Shown one piece after another: positions 7,372 to 12,954 of a stretch of DNA of 12,954 bases. Source of the DNA: an uncultured Fibrobacter sp. (GTDB lineage Bacteria; Fibrobacterota; Fibrobacteria; Fibrobacterales; Fibrobacteraceae); NCBI GenBank assembly GCA_937891805.1, contig CALATK010000298.1, positions 1 through 12,954 of the forward strand, in the 5' to 3' direction. The notes beneath the pieces are model-generated. The model saw nothing but the letters and a program-made list of their open reading frames with translations, made no database searches and was not told the origin of the DNA. A program made the position numbers and the translations under genes. Each line of letters starts with the position of its first letter. The stretch's first letter is position 1.

Positions 7372-8519
7372 TAGAACTTCCTCATCGCAAGGCCCAACGC
7401 GGGGGCATAAATATTAGAAAGGCCAAGAGAAATGCCATTTGCACCAAACACCTTGGCATCGCACTCCACATAGCGGAATGGGTTCACTGTGTCAGTTTCA
7501 AGCCCTGTGCGCTCTGCTATATAAGCCTTCATTCCAGGGATCGAGGCACCTCCACCGCCCAAGAAGATTTTTCCAAGAGACTTCGAATCCTCCGAAGATT
7601 CGAAATAACGGATACCAAACTCAATCTGCGCCATTAGGTCTTCGAAAGCAAGCTTCATGGCTTCTTCTACTTCGGCTTCGGAGAATCCATCCACCACCCC
7701 TAGATCGCCCTTCTCAAAAATTTCGTGACACTTGGCAGCATCAATACCCAAATGAGTTCCCAGCTTGGAAATCACCAAATCCAAGGAACCGCCAGTCATG
7801 GCACGCATGGAGTGGAAGGCTCCGTCTTGCACAAAGGCAATACTCATCTTCTTTTCGCCAATGTTTACAATAGCGCAGGTGGTATTCAAATCTTCTTCGC
7901 TGGCCGTTGCCATATAGGCATTAAGAAGCCCAAAGATATCCACATCAATTGCAGACAGCTTGAGGCCCTTTACCGTAAAGAACTGGGCCCATGAGTCCAG
8001 CAAGGCGTTCTTTGCCGCCACCACATTCACTTTTACTTCATCGTTTTCGCGGGAAGCCACTTCGTAGTCAATGACGTTATCCTGGTCATCGAAGGGCGGA
8101 CGGGACTGGGCGGTCTGGAGAATAATGGCTGCCTCATCTCCATTTTTAGGGAGTTTTACGCTCAACCGGTCCACCAGGACGCCTCCGGCGCCAGCGCCGC
8201 AGTTCACAGAAGCCACCAAGTCCGTAGATTCATCCAGAGGATGACGTAGCATAAGCTTGGTCATAGCTTCGCTCAAGAGCTCATAGCCGTCTTTTTCCTT
8301 TTTGGCGTTCGGATCTTGGGGTTCGTCACCGCCTTCGCGACGTTGGATTTCGCCATTGACAATGGCACCCTCGGGTACCGGTTCAAGGTCGGCATCGACC
8401 ACCACCTTACCACCGCGGCTATTATGATAGACTTTAACATACTTGATGCTGTAATGCCCAACATCAATGCCTACGGTCACGCGTTCACCGCGAATCTTAG
8501 CTAGCAGACTTAAAGCCAA
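7371..8519 (-). CDS. pilM: PilM, actin-like type IV pilus assembly ATPase
   Basis: Cytoplasmic FtsA/actin-fold protein that binds ATP and the N terminus of PilN, joining the motor side of the pilus machine to the inner-membrane platform (382 aa from the chosen start). The first phosphate-binding loop is VGIDVGHYSIKYV at about residues 16-28. The second nucleotide-binding segment is CAIVNIGEKKMSIAFVQDG, and the adenosine motif is KIFLGGGGASIPGMKAYI near the C terminus. NVIDYEV and CHEIFEKGD are also PilM-like. Start choice: a TTG at 8529-8531 would give four extra residues but has no ribosome-binding site. A GGAG (8526-8529) sits 6 nt before TTG8517-8519, so I take the latter. First gene of pilMNOPQ, about 26 nt downstream of the predicted transcription start. 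Confidence 0.92.
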   Translation of the reverse strand: MALSLLAKIRGERVTVGIDVGHYSIKYVKVYHNSRGGKVVVDADLEPVPEGAIVNGEIQRREGGDEPQDPNAKKEKDGYELLSEAMTKLMLRHPLDESTDLVASVNCGAGAGGVLVDRLSVKLPKNGDEAAIILQTAQSRPPFDDQDNVIDYEVASRENDEVKVNVVAAKNALLDSWAQFFTVKGLKLSAIDVDIFGLLNAYMATASEEDLNTTCAIVNIGEKKMSIAFVQDGAFHSMRAMTGGSLDLVISKLGTHLGIDAAKCHEIFEKGDLGVVDGFSEAEVEEAMKLAFEDLMAQIEFGIRYFESSEDSKSLGKIFLGGGGASIPGMKAYIAERTGLETDTVNPFRYVECDAKVFGANGISLGLSNIYAPALGLAMRKF

Positions 8520-8525
8520 AATAAA

Positions 8526-8529
8526 CTCC
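8526..8529 (-). promoter_or_regulatory. Ribosome-binding site GGAG that decides the pilM start
   Basis: GGAG on the - strand lies 6 nt before the TTG at 8517-8519. It overlaps the alternative upstream TTG (8529-8531), which therefore cannot be the start served by this site. Confidence 0.6.
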
Positions 8530-8551
8530 AATCGGAAACTATACTACCCTA

Positions 8552-8580
8552 ATTCTACCTTTATAAAAGTCAAATGTCAA
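8552..8580 (-). promoter_or_regulatory. Sigma-70-type promoter of the pilMNOPQ operon
   Basis: On the - strand TTGACA (8580-8575, perfect -35) is separated by 17 bp from TAGAAT (8557-8552, one mismatch to the -10 consensus). Transcription should start near 8545, giving a leader of about 26 nt before pilM. The spacing and sequence are close to ideal, which suggests strong and fairly constitutive expression. Confidence 0.8.
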
Positions 8581-8582
8581 GC

Positions 8583-8620
8583 AAAAAATTCATCTAAGTC
8601 ATTGAAAATGAACTACTTAG
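8583..8620 (-). terminator. Possible terminator after the pyr-pilZ unit
   Basis: Read on the - strand after the pilZ stop, cttag-type arms (8616-8620 with 8595-8599) and an inner attga-type pairing (aatga/tcatt) form a hairpin around a 3-nt loop. Five bases later comes a run of six T (8588-8583). The stem is AU-rich and bulged, so termination may be partial. It lies just before the pil promoter, so read-through from pilZ into pilM is possible. Confidence 0.45.
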
Positions 8621-8627
8621 GACTTTT

Positions 8628-9629
8628 TTAGGCCTCTTCGGGGACCTTTTTTTGCTTGTGGACCTCGAAAATGTACTGCAGGACCCTCTCCTGGGTCCAC
8701 CCGAAGGCCCCGAAGAAGGAGGCCGTCAAGAAATAGTAATCCGGAAATTTTGGATTTTTTTGCCCCAAATTGCGCAAAATCTCAATTTCCACATCTTCTT
8801 CGCCAAAACTGGGCAATTCGAACTTGATTTTCAAGTGCTGCCCCGAAGAGCAGTCCATCGGAAGCCCAAGAAGGATACCGCCCGCAGATAGGTCCAAAAG
8901 CACTCCATTGCTGGTAGAACCATCTTCAAAGGTCGCCACCACCGGGAAATCCACCGGTTCGCGAACCCAACGGCGCAATTGCTTCTTTTCGAGGTTTGTC
9001 GCATGAGATAGCGTAAGGCGGCCCGAATTGAAGGATTTGACAGCAACCTTGGCCGTGTATACGGCATCTTCTGGCCGGGTCCAGCGCAATCGGACATTCC
9101 TGCCCACCAGGGAGCGCCCCGAACCCACAGATTCGTCGTATCCGACCACAAGCCCCAGTTCATCCGTTCCAAGAATCGTCGAATGGAACATTCGGGTTCC
9201 ACCGTCCAAAAGAACATCTACGCGATTCGTCTCGTTGTACTGTCTTGTAGAGGTTACTGTAGCGAGATGATTTGCTGCCGTAAAATTCAATTTTCTACGG
9301 AGCCTCGCAATAACCTCAAGCACCTCTTTTTTGACATTTTCTTCGCCCTTGAAATCGTAGTAGTTGGACACCGCCGATTCAAAGAGGGTAGCCGTATTCA
9401 AGATGGCGTCTTTGTTTTCGTACTTCGAAGAACGGACTAGCTTTTCAAGGACCCTGATTTCATCAGGAAGAAGTCCCAACTCTTTAATCTGAGCATCAAA
9501 GAGGGGCGTCCCGAACATGACCTCGTGTTCCCTGCGATAGTAACTGCGCTGAATTTCCCACAGGGCCACCAGTGTAAGCACCAGGACCACAATGCCAAAA
9601 ATCCAGAACAACTGCAGGGGTTCAATCAT
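8628..9629 (-). CDS. Membrane-anchored YcgR-like PilZ-domain protein (c-di-GMP receptor)
   Basis: 333 aa. Residues 6-25 form one transmembrane helix (QLFWIFGIVVLVLTLVALWE). Residues 45-118 are a mainly helical linker. Residues 132-215 look like the beta-rich domain that precedes PilZ in YcgR (TRMFHSTILGTDELGLVVGY, GRNVRLRW). The PilZ domain starts at about 217 with RRWVR (RxxxR at 219-223) and DLSAGG (246-251, the D/NxSxxG motif). Both c-di-GMP-contacting motifs are intact, so binding is expected. It probably acts at the inner membrane, changing motility or surface attachment when c-di-GMP rises. It starts 5 nt after the pyrC' stop and so is probably co-transcribed with the pyr genes, yet it lies directly before the pilus operon. 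A link to pilus control is inferred from position only. No gene symbol can be justified. Confidence 0.85.
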   Translation of the reverse strand: MIEPLQLFWIFGIVVLVLTLVALWEIQRSYYRREHEVMFGTPLFDAQIKELGLLPDEIRVLEKLVRSSKYENKDAILNTATLFESAVSNYYDFKGEENVKKEVLEVIARLRRKLNFTAANHLATVTSTRQYNETNRVDVLLDGGTRMFHSTILGTDELGLVVGYDESVGSGRSLVGRNVRLRWTRPEDAVYTAKVAVKSFNSGRLTLSHATNLEKKQLRRWVREPVDFPVVATFEDGSTSNGVLLDLSAGGILLGLPMDCSSGQHLKIKFELPSFGEEDVEIEILRNLGQKNPKFPDYYFLTASFFGAFGWTQERVLQYIFEVHKQKKVPEEA

Positions 9630-9634
9630 TTAGC

Positions 9635-10882
9635 CTAGACCTCGGTCCAAAGACCGCCCAAATAGGAACCCTTGATTTTGCCAGAGAGTGTTTGACCCAG
9701 AAGCGGGCAATTGCGAACCTGACCGGCAAACAAGGACGGAGCTACCACCGTTTCTTCCTTGTCATTGAACACCACAAGATTCGCCTTGGAACCCAGAGAC
9801 AGGTCGGAAGAATCAGCGCCTGCAATCTTTGCTGGGGCAAAGGACAACAGCTCCAGAGCTCGAGCCTCGCCCAACTTTTCTACCAGAGGCTTCCACAAAG
9901 CAGGGAGCGCTATTTCCAGGGAGATTGCGCCTGGCACAGCATCTTCAAAGTTCACTTCTTTATCTTGACGGAGCACCGGATCGTGGTTCACGCTAATAGC
10001 GTTCACCGTCCCGGACTTGAGTCCCTGCCACAGAGCCTCCTTGTCGCTTGCCGAGCGGAATGGCATCACCACGTTGCAGTGAGAATCCAGATTGAACAGA
10101 CAGCTGTCGTCTAGCAACAGGTGATAGATATCCACATCGCAAGTAACGTCCACACCCTGTTCCCGAGCGGTTTCGATTAGCTTCAAGGTTTCACCACAGC
10201 TGACCTGCTTGAAATGCACAGGAACTTTTAAGAACCGAGCCATTTCAAGAATGCGGAAGGCGGCGATGGTTTCTGCCACACGAGGAATCCCCTTCATACC
10301 AAGTGTATCGGCGTAATGGCCTTCGTGGACAAGTCCATGATGGCGGAGGGATTCGTCCAAAGGCATAAAGAAGAAACGCTTGCCCGTCATGGAACCGTAT
10401 TCCATGGCAAGACGCAAGAACCTGGTCCGGGTGGCGTCCTGGTTACCGTCGCCAAAGCCCACGGCCCCCTCTTCGGCAAGCTCGATCATCTCCGTTAGTT
10501 CCTTGCACTTGTAGCCCACACTGAAGGCTCCCAAAAAGCTGAACGCAAATCCGGCAAAGCTGCTAATCTGCTTGATGGCCGAAAGCTTGCGGGAATCGTC
10601 GATGGCATTGTCAGAACTTTCGTAAAGACCACCGTAGAATCCACCACGACGCATGGCATCTACGCCATCCTTGAAGTCGTAGATGTCGTCACGAAGAGGT
10701 TCCTTAAAGTCCAGTCCAAGGCCGAAAAGGGCCGGGAGCGCAAGAGCCCCACCGGCATCAAAGACGGTCGCGTCGGTCAAATCTTCCTTGACCCACTTGC
10801 CGTCGGCAAGGTTCATGGTGGTAGGAGATTCAAATTTCCCGTTTACAAAAGGGCGAACATTCTTGAGTACAATCTTATTCAT
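9635..10882 (-). CDS. pyrX: Dihydroorotase-like protein without metal ligands (PyrC'/PyrX type)
   Basis: Class I dihydroorotase family, 415 aa (~45 kDa, the usual size). The fold markers are present: an N-terminal strand domain (IVLKNVRPFVNGKF), LPALFGL-x-L-x-F-KEPL, YESSDNAI, GIPRVAETIAAFR, MPFRSASDKEALWQGLKSGT, and a C-terminal LGSKANLVVF. Every metal-ligand position I could align is changed. HxH of the family becomes Gly56-Leu-Asp58, the His of HAED becomes Met173, the second His of HxxH becomes Gln226, and the Asp of TDH becomes Asn299. The substrate-binding Arg after HxH is Lys60. It should therefore be inactive as a dihydroorotase. In Pseudomonas an inactive PyrC' is co-encoded with PyrB and needed to assemble aspartate transcarbamoylase; the same role is inferred here. 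The ATG (10880-10882) lies inside the end of pyrB (8-nt overlap). An in-frame start farther upstream exists but only adds sequence overlapping pyrB. A true pyrC must lie elsewhere. Confidence 0.82.
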   Translation of the reverse strand: MNKIVLKNVRPFVNGKFESPTTMNLADGKWVKEDLTDATVFDAGGALALPALFGLGLDFKEPLRDDIYDFKDGVDAMRRGGFYGGLYESSDNAIDDSRKLSAIKQISSFAGFAFSFLGAFSVGYKCKELTEMIELAEEGAVGFGDGNQDATRTRFLRLAMEYGSMTGKRFFFMPLDESLRHHGLVHEGHYADTLGMKGIPRVAETIAAFRILEMARFLKVPVHFKQVSCGETLKLIETAREQGVDVTCDVDIYHLLLDDSCLFNLDSHCNVVMPFRSASDKEALWQGLKSGTVNAISVNHDPVLRQDKEVNFEDAVPGAISLEIALPALWKPLVEKLGEARALELLSFAPAKIAGADSSDLSLGSKANLVVFNDKEETVVAPSLFAGQVRNCPLLGQTLSGKIKGSYLGGLWTEV

Positions 10883-11810
10883 GGGCACGGCCTCCGGCCA
10901 AAAGGTAAAGCACCGCCATACGGACGGCAACGCCATTTGTCACCTGGTTCAAGATGACAGAATTTTCACCATCGGCGATTTCGCTATCCAGTTCTACGCC
11001 GCGATTGATAGGACCCGGGTGCATAATCAGAACCTTGTCCTTGGCGCATTCCAAAAGTTCGTGGGTGATACCGAAGGTGTTGCGGTATTCACGCATGCTA
11101 GGAAGCAGGGCGTCGTCCATACGTTCCTTTTGCAGGCGAAGTGCGATAATGGCGTCGGCATTCTTTACCGCCTTTTTCACATCGCTTTCCCAGGTGACAT
11201 TGGACATGAGTTCCGTGTTGCGGGGAACCAGGGTGCTAGGTCCGCAAAGGGTCACATGGGCACCCATGGTGGTCATGCCCCAGAGGTTACTGCGGGCGAC
11301 CCTGCTGTGGCGGATGTCGCCTACGATGGTCACGTTCTTACCTTCGAGAGTCCCAAGCTTTTCTTCTACGGTAAGCATGTCCAGAAGCGCCTGGGTCGGA
11401 TGCTCGTGGGCGCCATCTCCGGCGTTCACGATGATGGCCTTACTGTTGTCGGCCAAAAACTTCGGAACGCCCGTCCCCTTGTGGCGGACCACCACGATAT
11501 CGATTTTCATGGCCTCAATGTTGCGGAGGGTATCGACCAGAGTCTCTCCCTTCTTGACGCTGGAGTTACTGCTGGTAAAGTTCACCGTGTCTGCAGAGAG
11601 CCGCTTTTCCGCCAGTTCAAAACTGGTGCGGGGGCGGGCACTGTTTTCAAAGAACAGGTTCACCACCGTCATACCCCGAAGGCTCGGCACCTTTTTCACG
11701 GGGCGTTCAAGGACTTCTCTAAACTGTTTTGCGTGGTCGAGAATCAGGCGAATATCTTGTTTCGATACGCCGCGCAGTCCAAACAGGTGCTTAATTTCAA
11801 GTGCGCTCAA
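10875..11810 (-). CDS. pyrB: Aspartate carbamoyltransferase catalytic subunit
   Basis: Joins carbamoyl phosphate and aspartate to form carbamoyl aspartate, the committed step of pyrimidine synthesis (311 aa, normal length). Family motifs in order: LFFENS (52-57), RTSFELAEKRLSAD, SSVKKGETL with the catalytic-loop Lys (83-91), VVRHKGTG, NAGDGAHEHPTQALLD (HEHPTQ at 135-140), VGDIRHSRVARSN, IMHPGPINRGVE and NQVTNGVAVRMAVLYLL. The carbamoyl-phosphate loop, STRTR in most relatives, reads SARPR (57-61): the Ser and both Arg are kept, but the two Thr are Ala58 and Pro60. The start is TTG (11808-11810), one base after the pyrR stop, with GGAGG 6 nt upstream. It overlaps pyrC' by 8 nt, which fits a PyrB-PyrC' complex made by coupled translation. 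No PyrI regulatory subunit is seen. Confidence 0.95.
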   Translation of the reverse strand: MSALEIKHLFGLRGVSKQDIRLILDHAKQFREVLERPVKKVPSLRGMTVVNLFFENSARPRTSFELAEKRLSADTVNFTSSNSSVKKGETLVDTLRNIEAMKIDIVVVRHKGTGVPKFLADNSKAIIVNAGDGAHEHPTQALLDMLTVEEKLGTLEGKNVTIVGDIRHSRVARSNLWGMTTMGAHVTLCGPSTLVPRNTELMSNVTWESDVKKAVKNADAIIALRLQKERMDDALLPSMREYRNTFGITHELLECAKDKVLIMHPGPINRGVELDSEIADGENSVILNQVTNGVAVRMAVLYLLAGGRAHE

Positions 11811-11811
11811 G

Positions 11812-12372
11812 CTAAGCCTCCACTTCTACGAGATAGACGGAATTTTCATTGTCAATGGGTTCGATGTTCACCCGGACTTCCTGGTTCTGTGCGGTTTCAA
11901 CGGTGAGTCCCACGCAGTCGGGTGCGATGGGCAGTTCCCTATGGCCCCGATCCACCAGAACGCAGAGCCGAACCACCGATGGGCGTCCAAAGTCCAAAAT
12001 GGCCTGAAGGGCCGCTCGAACGGAGCGACCTGTGTACAGGACGTCATCTACCAGAATCACCACCTTGCCTTCTACGCTGGCGGGCATCTCGGTAAAACGC
12101 ATTTCCGTAGAGCCCAGTTTTTTGCGGTAGTGGAAATCATCGCGGTAGAACGTGGCGTCCAGGCTGCCGGTCTCGATGGGTTTCCCGAACTTTTCGCTCA
12201 AGCGCTTGCTGAGCTTTTGAGCCAGGGGAATCCCGCGGCTTGCCATGCCGAGAACAATCATGTTGTCGGCACTGGGGTGCATCTTTGCAATCTTTGCAGC
12301 CATCTCGTCCAAGGCAAATTCCATAGCCTGGGCCGAGAGGAGTTCTTGAAGACTTTTGCAGTTGTCTTTCAT
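11812..12372 (-). CDS. pyrR: PyrR, pyrimidine operon regulator / uracil phosphoribosyltransferase
   Basis: Type I phosphoribosyltransferase fold, 186 aa (usual length ~180). In Bacillus, PyrR binds UMP and the pyr leader RNA to promote termination, and also makes UMP from uracil and PRPP. The PRPP-binding signature VVILVDDVLYTGRSVRAAL lies at 104-122. Also seen are GMASRGIPLA (42-51), the hood segment LDATFYRDDFHYR (71-83, PyrR usually LDITLYRDDL) and VLVDRGHRELPIAPDCVG (138-155), which is highly typical of PyrR. It heads the unit pyrR-pyrB-pyrC'-pilZ. The ATG at 12370-12372 has no good ribosome-binding site directly upstream, and I found no convincing PyrR-binding loop in the leader, so attenuation control is not shown. 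A plain phosphoribosyltransferase role remains possible. Confidence 0.92.
   Translation of the reverse strand: MKDNCKSLQELLSAQAMEFALDEMAAKIAKMHPSADNMIVLGMASRGIPLAQKLSKRLSEKFGKPIETGSLDATFYRDDFHYRKKLGSTEMRFTEMPASVEGKVVILVDDVLYTGRSVRAALQAILDFGRPSVVRLCVLVDRGHRELPIAPDCVGLTVETAQNQEVRVNIEPIDNENSVYLVEVEA
11817..11821 (-). promoter_or_regulatory. Ribosome-binding site GGAGG supporting the TTG start of pyrB
   Basis: GGAGG on the - strand lies inside the last codons of pyrR, 6 nt before the TTG at 11808-11810. No ATG or GTG with such a site is nearby, so the TTG start is well supported. Confidence 0.7.
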
Positions 12373-12611
12373 ATAGGCATCAGCGCGGTCGCAAGCGCCC
12401 TCTGAGGTGTGAGGTCATTCGCTCCGCTCATTTTGAGGTATTTTCACGCTAGAAGTTAGATTTTTTCAAGGACTTTTTTCTTTTGCACTCCATAAAATAC
12501 ACCTTGTTTTTATATATATAAGCAGGACTTTGCGTTACGTCGGAATGCAGCAAAAAATTGCCCATACCTAAAAGCGTAGCGACCTCATACCCCATTCCTA
12601 AAGGAGTTCCC
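12373..12611. promoter_or_regulatory. Divergent intergenic region between pyrR and the PPIase gene
   Basis: 239 bp without a supported gene. It must hold promoters for both directions, but I could not find a clean -35/-10 pair for either. It contains a perfect 12-bp AT palindrome, ttatatatataa (12510-12521), usable as a -10-like element on either strand. The pyrR leader holds three copies of ACCTCA on the - strand (12434-12439, 12410-12415 and 12403-12408). Near pyrR a GGCGC/GCGCT hairpin can form (12382-12399). Confidence 0.5.
12601..12606 (+). promoter_or_regulatory. Ribosome-binding site AAGGAG of the PPIase gene
   Basis: AAGGAG lies 5 nt before the ATG at 12612-12614. It is strong and fixes the start of the cyclophilin gene. 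Confidence 0.75.
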
Positions 12612-12954
12612 ATGTTCAACCAGCTCGACAAACCCCAGGCAGGCGAAACTATCGCCATCATGAAAACCAATCACGGCACCATGAAGCTCCGCCTCTTCGA
12701 AGAACGGGTGGGCGAATGCGCCACCAACTTCATCGAACTTGCCAAGCAGGGCAAGTACGACGGCGCTCCCTTCCACCGCATCATCAAGAACTTCATGATC
12801 CAGGGCGGCGACTTCACCAACAGGAACGGCACCGGCGGACACTCCGCCAAGGGCCCGGGCACCACCATCGGCGACAAGTACGACCCCTGCCTTTCCCACA
12901 TGCGGGGCGCCCTCAGCTGGGCAAAGACCGCCATGCCCAACTCCATCGGCAGCC
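12612..12954 (+). CDS. Cyclophilin-type peptidyl-prolyl cis-trans isomerase (partial, 3' end outside window)
   Basis: Speeds cis-trans isomerisation of proline bonds during folding (EC 5.2.1.8). The first 114 residues are visible. The cyclophilin core is clear: FHRIIKNFMIQGGDFTNRNG, with the catalytic Arg in FHR and the Gln/Phe of the active site in IQGGDF, then GTGG, SHMRGALSWAKTAMPNSIGS. The conserved LSMA of bacterial relatives reads LSWA here. No signal peptide is seen at the N terminus (MFNQLDKPQAGETIAIMKT), so a cytoplasmic location is likely. The frame is open to the window edge; the missing part should begin with the conserved QFF. It stands alone and is divergent from pyrR. Confidence 0.9.
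   Translation, partial: MFNQLDKPQAGETIAIMKTNHGTMKLRLFEERVGECATNFIELAKQGKYDGAPFHRIIKNFMIQGGDFTNRNGTGGHSAKGPGTTIGDKYDPCLSHMRGALSWAKTAMPNSIGS

Noticed and set aside
10683..12405. Two overlapping long open frames on the + strand (10683-11906 and 10954-12405) opposite pyrC', pyrB and pyrR
   Set aside because: Both lie opposite motif-verified pyr genes and have no recognisable domain or ribosome-binding site.
12373..12480. PyrR-binding attenuator loop in the pyrR leader
   Set aside because: No stretch matches the known ARUCC-N-G-N-GAGG-YU consensus. An AGTCC at about 12470 lacks the rest of the motif, and no terminator hairpin with a T-run precedes pyrR.
12504..12530. AT-rich palindrome as a replication origin or DnaA region
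   Set aside because: It is only 12 bp, no DnaA boxes are visible nearby, and a promoter element is a simpler explanation.

Overview
The window looks like a chromosomal segment from a Gram-negative bacterium of the Fibrobacterota/FCB type, most probably Fibrobacter or a close relative. This is inferred from overall resemblance, not from a database match. The supporting signs are a topoisomerase IV A subunit of the Bacteroidetes-like kind, a complete type IV pilus assembly operon with an outer-membrane secretin, and GAC/AAC/TAC-rich codon use in parC. Only housekeeping and pilus genes are seen: no tRNA, rRNA, insertion sequence, phage gene or CRISPR array.

Layout from left to right. (1) Positions 2-2674 (+) form one open frame running in from the window edge. 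Its first ~45 codons read as the C-terminal domain of pyrroline-5-carboxylate reductase (ProC). The frame then passes without a stop into an almost complete ParC. The ProC part breaks off before its conserved C-terminal motif, so this is either a true truncation/fusion or an assembly chimera. (2) A hairpin with T-rich sequence on both sides (2711-2742) ends parC and, from the other side, the pilus operon. (3) 8519 down to 2768 (-) is a tight pilM-pilN-pilO-pilP-pilQ operon. Neighbouring genes overlap or lie 1 nt apart, and a near-consensus sigma-70 promoter (TTGACA, 17 bp, TAGAAT) precedes it. PilP is greatly enlarged: AMIN-like region, charged helical repeat, second AMIN-like region, SH3b domain, PilP domain. 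PilQ is short, lacks AMIN domains and carries an Ala/Pro/Lys-rich C-terminal tail. (4) 12372 down to 8628 (-) is a second transcription unit, pyrR-pyrB-pyrC'-pilZ. The dihydroorotase-like protein has lost all five metal-ligand positions compared and looks like a catalytically dead partner of aspartate transcarbamoylase. The last gene encodes a membrane-anchored PilZ (c-di-GMP-binding) protein. (5) A ~240-bp divergent intergenic region leads to a cyclophilin-type peptidyl-prolyl isomerase (+) cut by the right edge.

How the genes work together. PilM/N/O/P form the cytoplasmic and inner-membrane alignment platform of a type IV pilus, and PilQ is the outer-membrane pore. The PilZ protein directly upstream could couple c-di-GMP to pilus function. 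PyrR and PyrB serve UMP synthesis, with PyrC' probably structural. The points most worth checking are the ProC/ParC junction, the multi-domain PilP, the inactive dihydroorotase homologue, and the unusual carbamoyl-phosphate loop of PyrB.
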